Assembly: GCF_039526245.1 (NCBI RefSeq)
Contig: NZ_BAAAIV010000019.1
Coordinates: 62,001-126,000 of the forward strand
Source: Arthrobacter_H rhombi
Lineage (GTDB): Bacteria; Actinomycetota; Actinomycetes; Actinomycetales; Micrococcaceae
DNA: 64,000 nt
Reading direction: 5' to 3'
Shown here: positions 51,925 to 60,025 of the stretch, piece after piece
How positions within the stretch are numbered: the stretch's first letter is position 1
Layout: the number at the start of each line of letters is the position of its first letter
Notes under the pieces: model-generated
Told to the model about the DNA's origin: nothing
Seen by the model: only the letters and a program-made list of their open reading frames with translations
Databases searched by the model: none
Program-made: the position numbers and the translations under genes

Positions 51925-54153
51925 ATGCACCACGTTCTGGTCATCGCCGATGACTTCACCGGCGCCACCGAGGTCGCCGCACAATGGCACGATGCCGGTG
52001 CGCTCACTGTGATCCGGTTGAACGACGCGGACCCCGCCGCGGCGGCAGAAAGCGCGGCGGACGTCCTCGTCGTCGACACCCATTCGCGCCAGCTCCCTGC
52101 GCACGAGGCGCACCGGGCCGTGACCGCCCTGCTGCCCCCCGGCATTGCCGCGGGCACGGTGCTGTTCAAGAAGATCGACTCGCTCTGGCGCGGAAACATT
52201 GCCGCCGAACTCGAAGCCCTCCACTCCGCCGGCTACCGGTTGGTCGTCGCCGACGCGCTGCCCGAACACGGGCGGACGGTCGCCCAGGGGATCCCGCTGG
52301 TAGGCGGGCAGCCGCTCGCCGGCTCTGGGCTGTGGCACGTGGAGAACCGCCGCGCACCGGCCACCGTCCAGGAGGCGATCGGAGGGCTTTCCAGTGTGGG
52401 AATGGGCGTGGACCAGGTCCGGGGCGGGAACCTTCGCCGGGACCTGGCCGAGGCGCTGCAGGAAACCGATGCCGTCATCGTGGACTGCGAAACCATAGCC
52501 GACCTGGATGCCGTCGCCGGGGCCTTGACCGAAATCGCGGACGGAGGGAACCCCCGTCCGGTGGCCTTGGTGGGCACGGGCGCATTGGCCCGCTCGCTCG
52601 CGCAGGCCATGCTGTCGGCTACGAAGGCATTGCCGGCGATACTCCAGGCGGACTCCTCGGAACCACAACGGGCCATCCTTGCCGTCGTCGGCTCGGCCAG
52701 CACCACCGCCGCCGAACAAATCAGCCACCTGCGTGCAGCGGGCATTCCCGTGTTCCCGGCCGCAGAGGCGGACGCCGCAGCGCCCATCCTGGGCTCTGGT
52801 TCCACGGCGGCCCTCGTGGCGGACGCCACCACGCTCCACGACCCGGCTGACGCCCATGCCGAGATGCAGGCAGCCGTGGCCACCGCGTTGGCAGCTTCGC
52901 CCGACGCCGACCTGGTCCTCACCGGCGGCGAAACCGCCCGCGCCGTCCTGGAACGCCTGGGCATCAACGAACTCGCACCCCTGCAGCAAATCCAACACGG
53001 TGTCGTCATCTCCCGCGCCGACGACGGCCGAATGGTCGCCGCGAAGCCAGGCACGTTCGGCACCTCCACCGTCCTCACAGAAGCCATCCAAACGCTCCGC
53101 GCCCTGCGCGGGGCCCCCACCTCTCCGGGAGATCCCATGGAAGCAACCACCACCGATCCGCGACCCTTCATCGCCGTCACCATGGGCGACGGCGCCGGCG
53201 TTGGCCCGGAAGTTACCGTCGGCGCCCTGCTGGACGAGCGTGCCTACCGCGAATGCCGCCCCGTCGTCATTGGCGACACACACCGCCTCCGCCTCGGTGC
53301 CGCGGCCCTCGGTGTCACCGCCGACATCGTGGAAATCGAGAAGGTCTCCGAGGCGGTCTTCCTCCCCGGCACCATCAACGTCATCGACCCGCACTTGCTC
53401 TCGGAAGACCTGCCCTGGGGCCGCGAATCCCCAGAAGCAGGCAACGCTGCTTACCACTACATCCGCATCGCCTGCGAGCTCGGCATGGCAGGTGATGTCC
53501 AGGGCATCTGCACCGCACCGCTGAACAAGGCGGCCCTGCACAGTGCCGGGCACATCTACCCCGGACACACGGAGCTGCTCGCGCATTTCATGGGTGTCGA
53601 GGAGGTGTCCATGATGCTCTCCACCCCCAAGGTGAAGGTCATCCACGTGACCACCCACGTCGGTCTCATCGACGCCATCGCCCGCATCGAACCCGGCCTC
53701 GTGGAGCGCACCGTCCGGCGCGGGCACGAGGCCCTCGTCCGCTCCGGCGTTGCGAACCCCAAGATCGGGGTGTGCGCCATCAACCCGCATGCCGGGGAAA
53801 ACGGCCTCTTCGGCTACGGCGAGGAAGAGGAAAAGATCATCCCGGCGCTGGAGGTGCTGACGGCGGACGGGATCAACGCCATCGGCCCGCTGCCTGCGGA
53901 CACCGCCTTCTTCCTGGCCGGCCGGGGGGACTATGACCTCATCGTCGCCATGTACCACGACCAGGGGCACGGCCCCGTGAAGGTCCTCGGCATCGAAGCC
54001 GGCGTGAACATCACCGTCGGGCTTCCGGTCATCCGCACCTCGGTGGACCACGGCACCGCATTCGACATTGCCGGGACCGGGGTCGTGGAGGTGGGTAGCA
54101 TGATCGAAGCACTTCACCAGGCCACCAACCTTTCGCCGAGCCCGGTCCACTGA
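51925..54153 (+). CDS. Fusion of four-carbon acid sugar kinase and PdxA-type dehydrogenase
   Basis: One 742-residue frame encodes two enzymes. Residues 1-404 form a DUF1537-type acid-sugar kinase (VIADDFTGATEVAAQW; TVLFKKIDSLWRGNIAAEL; LTGGETARAVLERLG). Residues 405-742 form a PdxA/4-phosphoerythronate-type dehydrogenase (VTMGDGAGVGPEV; GHTELLAHFMG; MYHDQGHGPVKVLG). In known pathways the separate kinase and PdxA2 convert D-threonate or D-erythronate, via the 4-phosphate and an oxo acid that decarboxylates, to dihydroxyacetone phosphate. Both parts have full family length and no stop between them. An ATG at 53137 with GGGAG five bases before it marks the junction and could allow a separate PdxA product. 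Confidence 0.9.
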   Translation: MHHVLVIADDFTGATEVAAQWHDAGALTVIRLNDADPAAAAESAADVLVVDTHSRQLPAHEAHRAVTALLPPGIAAGTVLFKKIDSLWRGNIAAELEALHSAGYRLVVADALPEHGRTVAQGIPLVGGQPLAGSGLWHVENRRAPATVQEAIGGLSSVGMGVDQVRGGNLRRDLAEALQETDAVIVDCETIADLDAVAGALTEIADGGNPRPVALVGTGALARSLAQAMLSATKALPAILQADSSEPQRAILAVVGSASTTAAEQISHLRAAGIPVFPAAEADAAAPILGSGSTAALVADATTLHDPADAHAEMQAAVATALAASPDADLVLTGGETARAVLERLGINELAPLQQIQHGVVISRADDGRMVAAKPGTFGTSTVLTEAIQTLRALRGAPTSPGDPMEATTTDPRPFIAVTMGDGAGVGPEVTVGALLDERAYRECRPVVIGDTHRLRLGAAALGVTADIVEIEKVSEAVFLPGTINVIDPHLLSEDLPWGRESPEAGNAAYHYIRIACELGMAGDVQGICTAPLNKAALHSAGHIYPGHTELLAHFMGVEEVSMMLSTPKVKVIHVTTHVGLIDAIARIEPGLVERTVRRGHEALVRSGVANPKIGVCAINPHAGENGLFGYGEEEEKIIPALEVLTADGINAIGPLPADTAFFLAGRGDYDLIVAMYHDQGHGPVKVLGIEAGVNITVGLPVIRTSVDHGTAFDIAGTGVVEVGSMIEALHQATNLSPSPVH

Positions 54154-54182
54154 TGGCCGGCCGGCGCGGAACAGGAGCGACC

Positions 54183-54983
54183 ATGTCCATCGGCGCACGC
54201 CAGCGCAGGGAAGACATCGTGCTCCTGGCCCACACCAGCGGCCTGACCAGCGTCGAGGAACTTTCGGCACGCTTCGACGTCACCGCCTCCACGATCCGAC
54301 GCGACCTCGCCCGGCTGACGAGCGAGGGCAAGATCGCCAGGACCTACGGTGGCGCCATGGCGCTGACCGGCAACGGTGGGGAATCCACGTTCCGCCAGCG
54401 CAACCAGGAGGCCGCCGCCGCCAAGCGTGCCATGGCCCGTCTGGCCAGGACCCTGATCCACGACGGCGAATCCATCCTCCTCGACGCCGGCTCCTCGGTC
54501 GCAGCGCTGGCCACCGAGCTGCAACACGACATCTCCCTCACGGTCGCCACCACGTCCCTCGCTGTGCTCGAGGAACTGGCAGACGTCGACGCCATTCACG
54601 TCGAATGCCTGGGCGGAACCCTGCGCCATCCCAGCCAGGGGTTCGTCGGACCGTTGGCCGAGGCGGCGTTGGAGCGCATGACGTTCGACCGGGTGTTCCT
54701 TGGAGCCGACGGTGTGGCCGTGGATTCGATCTGCGAGGCCGACCTGCAACAGACACGGCTCAAGGAAATGATGTGCCGGCAGGCCCGCGAGGTCGTGGTG
54801 CTGGCCGACGCCTCCAAGCTCGGTGCTGCCCCGTTCCACGCGTGGGCGAAACTGCCGGAAGGGTGGACGCTCGTCACCGATGATTCGGCGACCGAGGAAC
54901 AGCTGGAGCCGTTTTACCTGGCTGGCGTCGAGGTGGCCGTGGCGACGGTTACGCCGCTGGTGCAGGCGACACCCGAGGCGTAG
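54183..54983 (+). CDS. DeoR family transcriptional regulator
   Basis: The 266-residue regulator has a DeoR helix-turn-helix (VEELSARFDVTASTIRRDLARL), KIARTYGGAM and the C-terminal sugar-phosphate sensor domain (LLDAGSSVAALATEL; DRVFLGADGV; VVLADASKLG). A start at 54153 overlapping the previous stop is possible, but MSIGARQRRED at 54183 has AGGAG and fits the family. DeoR proteins respond to phosphorylated sugars, here probably the kinase product, and likely control both divergent sugar-acid operons. Confidence 0.9.
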   Translation: MSIGARQRREDIVLLAHTSGLTSVEELSARFDVTASTIRRDLARLTSEGKIARTYGGAMALTGNGGESTFRQRNQEAAAAKRAMARLARTLIHDGESILLDAGSSVAALATELQHDISLTVATTSLAVLEELADVDAIHVECLGGTLRHPSQGFVGPLAEAALERMTFDRVFLGADGVAVDSICEADLQQTRLKEMMCRQAREVVVLADASKLGAAPFHAWAKLPEGWTLVTDDSATEEQLEPFYLAGVEVAVATVTPLVQATPEA

Positions 54984-55002
54984 CTAACCGATAGTAGGCG
55001 AT

Positions 55003-55042
55003 CTCCATACCATTGGTTGGGTGCTTAACCGATGGTATGGAG
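55003..55042. repeat. Strong 16-bp hairpin downstream of the DeoR gene
   Basis: Arms 55003-55018 and 55027-55042 pair over 16 bp with one G-U wobble around an 8-nt loop. There is no T-tract after it. The element TAACCGAT-R-GTA also occurs just upstream at about 54983-54994, so part of it is a direct repeat. It may terminate the DeoR transcript, be an operator, or mark the end of the adjacent phage relic. Confidence 0.6.
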
Positions 55043-55069
55043 CGGCGAAAGTAACCTCTTCAGACTGCG

Positions 55070-55720
55070 ATGTCCCGATTGTCCCGTAAGAGAACGGAGC
55101 GGACCGGCCCGTCGTCGGTGAGCTACCTCCAGCAGACAGGCTGCACGAACGCCGCGGCAACCGTGGCCCGCAACGCCGAGAAGCCTGAGTCGGAGCTGGC
55201 ATTCACGCGGCAGGCCAGATCCTTCGCAACGGTCGCCTACGTGCCAACCGTGCCGAAGCAGTAGCTGCAGGACGGCGGTCAGAAGTTCGGGCAGATCCTC
55301 CAAGGCGAGATGCTCTACGAGCTCGCGCTCGGGCTCGATGACCTACTGCTGAACGGCAGCATCGACGAGGACGGTGAGGAACTGGTCGGCCTGCTGGCGA
55401 CGTCCGGGGTGCACCAGACCGCGTTTAGGAAGGACGCGGTGCGGACACTCCGACGTGGTATCCGCACTCGTGAGGCCGCTGGAATCGGTGCGTCCCACGT
55501 CGCGTTCACGGCCACCGATTGGGAAGATATCGGCACGCTGACTTATGAGGACGGCAAGTATGTCCTTCCCGATCACCCGGTGGGCAACGGTCAGGGCCGG
55601 CGGCTCTGGAACACTCCGCTAGCGCTGACTGAGTCCCTGAAGGACGGTATAGTCTTAGTTGGAGACTTCTCCTCCGCCTCGGTCGGGCTCGTCGCGCGTG
55701 GCTCAATCACGGCGCAGTGA
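55070..55720 (+). pseudogene. HK97-family phage major capsid protein remnant
   Basis: In one frame the sequence reads VSYLQQTGCTNAAATVARNA, EKPESELAFTRQARSFATVA, a TAG at 55262-55264, then FGQILQGEMLYELALGLDDLLLNG, VLPDHPVGNGQGRRLWNTPLALTESL and GIVLVGDFSSASVGL. These blocks follow the order of the middle and C-terminal half of HK97-fold capsid proteins. The N-terminal scaffold part and all other phage genes are missing, and an in-frame stop lies upstream (55052-55054). It is the relic of a prophage or capsid-bearing element. Confidence 0.75.
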
Positions 55721-55901
55721 AACCCGAATTCGACGGACACCATCAACGAAACGACGCTCCGTGTCGAGGGACGGTTCTGCCCTGTAGTCCTGGGTCCGTC
55801 GGCGTTTGCTGTAGCCCATCTGGCTGCTTCGGGACCTTATCGGTTACCCTGCCTTGAGCACTGATGCAGGGGAAACGATAAGCCGTCGGGTGATCTCCCT
55901 A

Positions 55902-57485
55902 TTACCTGTCTTCGCCTTCCTGGTCATCCGGCACTCGTTCTACGACGATTTTGGCGTTCCCACCGCTGAGCATTTTGTATACGCGAAGTTCTTCGAGCAA
56001 GGGCCATTCGAGCCACGACATCTCCGATAGGAAGTCTGTACCCCGGATCCGTTCTAGCAATTTTAAAGTTTCGTCGAGATCGCCGAGGAGAGCCATCTTT
56101 GCCAACTGAAATTGCGGGCTCAAGTCATTGGTTTTCCATTGCATCACTTCGTTGTGGCATCTCTCGAATTTACCAAGCCGTTTCAGTGCCAGCCAGCCGT
56201 TCGTGCGCCACATGTGCCCCGCGGCTGGATCTTCGAATTTCCGAGGGTTGAGATCGCCAGTAAGGTCGCGAATAGGCTCGTAGCGGCCGTCGCGCAGCAA
56301 TTCATACATAACTTTGGATGCACGGTTCTCAAGATAGATTTTCGCATCGGGATTCGTTACTTCAAGATGAGCGCTGACTAGGGCCAAACTGGTAGCGGCT
56401 ACAAGGATTTTGTCCGCCGCCATGAGGAGATACGGCAGGTCTACACTCAACTGATCTCCGACTTGCGCGTTAGCAAACTGCTTAGGGACTCGCAACAAGT
56501 ACTGATTCGAAACCTGGCCACCGTTGTGCACGATCACGTGACGCCGCTGTATCACTTCTAGTAGCTGTTCCGACCCGGTGCTCGCGGAGCTCCTCACACC
56601 AAATTGCTCGAATGCGTGGACCCAGTCCACATAAGAACCTCGCAACAGGCCCTCAACGTTCTTATCGAAAATGCTGGCTTTGAAATCTTCCAGTGAAGAG
56701 TGCTGGTTGATGTCGTTCCAAGAGAACTGCTGACCACCTTCGACCTTCTCCGGATGGCGTTCGAGCAGGAGACGATAGAGGTTCGCGATGAAAACTTCGA
56801 GATCGCTAACCAGAGATGTGAGCAAAGAAGCGAAGAGCCGGTTGGTGGGCGGTTCGCTTGGTTGCCGTAGTTCTTCCAGAACCCGCAAGACATATGCTGG
56901 TGATGCTTTCGAGTTCAGGCGCTCCATCGATTCATTCAGTACTTCCGAAATCTTCTTGCTGATATCTTCACCCGCGGGAGTGGAGGTGTCACTGCTGCTT
57001 TGGCTCTCAACGTCTCTCTCGCCGTCGGCGTCGAGTTCGACTTCCTCGGGCTCTCCCTCGGCCTCGTTTGAAGACAATTTCTCAGCCGCGATTTCGTCTG
57101 TCGCTGCATCCTCTGTATCGGCTGTGGCACTGTCATCTGTCCACGCAGCACGATCCGTAAGTTCGCTGAGCTTTTGCCAGACGTCTTCGAAAACGCTGTC
57201 ATCGACGGCGGGGAAGGAGCGTTTGATGACTGATCTCGCGTGTTCTTTTCGTCCGGAAAAAGAAACGCTGTTTGCATCCACGTATTGCGCTAGACGTAGG
57301 ACTTCCTGCTGCTGCTCTAGGTGGACTTCAATAACGCCCAGCACGGCAATGACAAATTCTTCGTCCGTCGATACGGCGGTTTCCTCAGCGCTCGTTCCAT
57401 TTCCCACCTGTAAGCCCCCTGTGATTCGATCCTTGCTTTCAAGGGAGTCTAGCCCCCGACTTCCTGTGCCCTCACCCTCTCGCAC
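55902..57485 (-). CDS. Uncharacterised protein with HEPN-like RxxxxH motif
   Basis: The frame gives 527 residues from a GTG at 57485, but the first ~26 overlap a gene-relic junction and a start near 57407 is possible. Residues ~115-180 are an acidic, low-complexity linker. The central helical region contains QRRHVIVHNGG (R315-x4-H320), the motif of HEPN RNases and HEPN-like domains, preceded by SWNDIN and FEQFGV as in RiboL-PSP/AbiU2-type HEPN proteins. The rest is unfamiliar. Base composition is more AT-rich than the catabolic clusters. A defence or stress RNase is possible, but no partner toxin or antitoxin is obvious. Confidence 0.6.
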   Translation of the reverse strand: MREGEGTGSRGLDSLESKDRITGGLQVGNGTSAEETAVSTDEEFVIAVLGVIEVHLEQQQEVLRLAQYVDANSVSFSGRKEHARSVIKRSFPAVDDSVFEDVWQKLSELTDRAAWTDDSATADTEDAATDEIAAEKLSSNEAEGEPEEVELDADGERDVESQSSSDTSTPAGEDISKKISEVLNESMERLNSKASPAYVLRVLEELRQPSEPPTNRLFASLLTSLVSDLEVFIANLYRLLLERHPEKVEGGQQFSWNDINQHSSLEDFKASIFDKNVEGLLRGSYVDWVHAFEQFGVRSSASTGSEQLLEVIQRRHVIVHNGGQVSNQYLLRVPKQFANAQVGDQLSVDLPYLLMAADKILVAATSLALVSAHLEVTNPDAKIYLENRASKVMYELLRDGRYEPIRDLTGDLNPRKFEDPAAGHMWRTNGWLALKRLGKFERCHNEVMQWKTNDLSPQFQLAKMALLGDLDETLKLLERIRGTDFLSEMSWLEWPLLEELRVYKMLSGGNAKIVVERVPDDQEGEDR

Positions 57486-57530
57486 TAGGCAGCCACTTCA
57501 GATAAAGTTCGCTTTTTCGGCTGGCGCCGG

Positions 57531-57669
57531 ACAAGGCCTCCCTGGTCTTGCCCAATGCCGTGGTGCTGACGTCCTGGATGGTGATGTCGTAGCCGGCCAG
57601 TGCGCCGACGAGTCCGATCTGGGAGCCCATGGCGCCGGAGCCGATGACCAAAAGGTTCTCGATGTCCAT
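57531..57669 (-). pseudogene. Truncated 3-hydroxyacyl-CoA dehydrogenase (N-terminus only)
   Basis: MDIENLLVIGSGAMGSQIGL and VGALAGYDITIQDVSTTALG match the N-terminal NAD-binding region of the intact enzyme at 35153 (VIGSGAMGRQIGMAAAVAG). Similarity stops near 57531; the frame runs on into unrelated residues to a TGA at 57472-57474. It starts 9 bp after the acyl-CoA dehydrogenase relic, in the same relative order as in the intact operon but without the hydratase between them. Confidence 0.75.
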
Positions 57670-57678
57670 GCTGGCGAC

Positions 57679-58824
57679 CTACCGGAACGCGGGGGTGCCG
57701 GTGATGTGGTTGCCGAGGATCAGGGTGTGGACCTCGTCGGTGCCCTCATAGGTGCGCACGGATTCCAGGTTGTTCGCGTGGCGCAGGGGTGAGTAGTCCA
57801 GGGTGATGCCGTTGCCGCCGAGGATGGCGCGGGTGTCGCGGTAGATCTGGATGGCTTCGCGGCAGTTGTTGAGCTTGCCCACCGAGATCTGGACGGGCTC
57901 CAGGGTGCCGGCGTCCTTGAGGCGTCCGGTGTGGATGGCCAGCAGGGTGCCCTTCTGTATCTCCAGGAGCATGTCCACCAGTTTCTGCTGGGTGATCTGG
58001 TACGCCGCCAGCGGCTTGTCGAATTGCATCCGCTCCTTCGAGTACGCCAGTGCGGCCTCGAAGGAGTCGCGGGCGGCTCCCATGGCGCCCCAGATGATCC
58101 TGTAGCGGGCCTCGTTCAGGCAGGAGAACCGTCTGCGCGGCCCCTTGGCGCCGGGCAGGATCGCGGTGGCGGGCAGGCGGACATCTTCAAGGGCGATGTC
58201 ACACTGGATGGAGGCGCGCATCGACAGCTTGGGCTCGATCGGCGTGGCGGTGAACCCCTCGGTGTCGGTGGGGACCAGGAAGCTGCGCACGCCCTGATCG
58301 GTCATGGCCCAGACGACGGCGATCTGCGCAATGGACGCCAGTCCGATCCAGCGCTTGTCCCCGGTGAGGACCCAGGACCCGTCGGCCTATTCGGTGGCGG
58401 TGGTGGCCATCGAGGACGGGTCGGAGCCGGCGGTGGGCTCGGTCAGGCCGAAGCAGCCAATGATGTCGCCAGCCGCCATTCCGGGCAGGTAGTTGTTCTT
58501 CTGCTCCTCGGACCCCCACTTGTGGATGGCGGACATGGCCGGCGAGCCCTGGACGGAGACGAACGTGCGCAGTCCGGACTCCCCGGCCTCGAGTTCCATG
58601 GCGACGATGCCGTATTCGACGGCGGTGCGGCCGGGGCAGCCGTAGCCCTCCAGGTGCATGCCGAGCAGGCCGAGCTCGCCCATTTCACGGGCGATCTCGA
58701 CCGGGAAATGCGCGTCCTCGTACCAGGCGGCGATGTTCGGGCGGATCCGTGCATCGACGAATGCACGGACCTTGTCGCGCAGTTCGAGCTCGGGCGCACT
58801 CAGCAGTCCGTCGAGGTTCAGCAC
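57679..58824 (-). pseudogene. GCDH-like acyl-CoA dehydrogenase interrupted by an amber codon
   Basis: The two halves are in one frame: RPNIAAWYEDAHFPVEIARE, SVQGSPAMSAIHKWGSEEQ and TEPTAGSDPSSMATTATE, then TAG at 58387-58389, then WVLTGDKRWIGLASIAQIAV and on to TYEGTDEVHTLILGNHITG. It is clearly homologous to the intact dehydrogenase at 33097-34338. The expected ATG start is absent and only a GTG at 58824 begins the recognisable part. A CAG to TAG change would explain the stop. Everything else, including the catalytic glutamate, is intact, so decay is recent or the stop is read through. Confidence 0.8.
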
Positions 58825-58978
58825 GTCGGAGCGGTCGTCGGCGGCTGGACGGGGATCTGTGGTGGTCGCGCTGCATGGCGATGCTATGGTGCTGAAACTG
58901 CATCGGTTGCACCATTCGCCGCATATTCACGCCGCAGGCGTCGAGAGGTGGTAGTCGAATTCCCGAATCCGTCGCCAG

Positions 58979-59665
58979 CTATCCAGGAGAATATGGAGCC
59001 CGGGAACCGGAGCGCTTCTTGCTGAACTTCGATAGCAAACCGTCAAGAGCATTGGCCCGAGCCATAGGCAGAACGCCACGACGTCCTCGGGATCGTTGCC
59101 GGCTCAACCAGGAACCCAGGCTGCGCTCGTGGTCGGTTGTCCCGTCCCGGTATGCCGGGAGCCGCCCATGTTTTTCGATGAACACCCTGCAGGCCGCGAG
59201 TCGTTCATCCCAGTGTTTGGCGTTGAGTTGGTCGCGTCCGAGAATGGTCCACCGGGGTATGGACTCCAGCTGGCGCTCCTGACGGGCCGTCAGGTCGCCA
59301 GCAGCGGATTGGCTGCGTTGAGCACGGGCCCAGTGGTACAGGAACACCTCCAGCGCTCCGGAGGTCGTGGTCGTGTCCGCAGACCGCCGAGGAAATCTTC
59401 CTCGTGTCTCGACGAAGACGGAGAGGGACAGTCGATTGCCTTCCCATCCCTGCATAGCGTCTTCGTTCCGGAAGACCGGCAGGGATGGCTCCCGGCACCG
59501 GGACAGCCGGGTGTCGAACAGAGTCGGGTCGCGTTTGAGCTGTTCCCGGATGAATGACTCCGCGGTCCATGGCAGTGTGTGGCAGATCCGTGCGATGTCT
59601 GTGGGCTCGAGTCCGCGCCGGTACAAGAGCATCCACTCGGCTCTGGAAGCATGATCACGCGCCAT
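58979..59665 (-). CDS. Helicase-associated (HA) domain protein
   Basis: The 228-residue protein seems to hold two helicase-associated domains. The second is clear: WDERLAACRVFIEKHGRLPA then ERSLGSWLSRQRSRGRRGVL. The first, WEGNRLSLSVFVETRGRFP and LEVFLYHWARAQRSQSAAG, is weaker. The N-terminus (AEWMLLYRRGLEPTDIARICH) looks like a helix-turn-helix. HA domains occur at the C-terminus of superfamily 2 helicases and as stand-alone actinobacterial proteins of unknown function. No helicase motif is present here. DNA binding is a reasonable guess. Confidence 0.72.
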   Translation of the reverse strand: MARDHASRAEWMLLYRRGLEPTDIARICHTLPWTAESFIREQLKRDPTLFDTRLSRCREPSLPVFRNEDAMQGWEGNRLSLSVFVETRGRFPRRSADTTTTSGALEVFLYHWARAQRSQSAAGDLTARQERQLESIPRWTILGRDQLNAKHWDERLAACRVFIEKHGRLPAYRDGTTDHERSLGSWLSRQRSRGRRGVLPMARANALDGLLSKFSKKRSGSRAPYSPG

Positions 59666-60025
59666 ACCAGCAACCTATCCCATCCCCAAGGCCGCTCGGG
59701 AATCGTCTCTTCTGCGTGTGGAGGGCCGGGGTCCGTGTTGCCGGCAGTTCTGCCATATACCCCGTCATGAAAGACGCGGCATGAGTGGACGGTACGTAGA
59801 GGCGAGGGCTCTGGGATGCCTGGTCTTCTCCTGGGCTGACATATCAGGGAATTATCGGCGTTGGACGTAGCGGAGACCGAAACGTCTTAGTGAGGGGAGC
59901 CCGGCCCCCTGGACCGGCTAACCCGTTCACAGGACTGCGATCACCAGACATACCTGCCGCCAGCCACTCCTATCTGGCACCGCGGGGACGGCCGCTCCGA
60001 CGGACCGGGTGGTAGTAAACGTCGG
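59666..60025. other. Intergenic stretch, nothing recognised
   Basis: This 360-bp gap contains only short frames that are not convincing. I see no RNA gene, terminator or repeat. Confidence 0.5.

Noticed and set aside
51712..54270. A minus-strand open frame continuing from the binding-protein gene to give a 1378-residue product
   Set aside because: It is antisense to the kinase-dehydrogenase fusion, which has strong homology. The translated sequence is repetitive in composition, as expected of a G+C shadow, and the Tat signal at 51711 fixes the true start.
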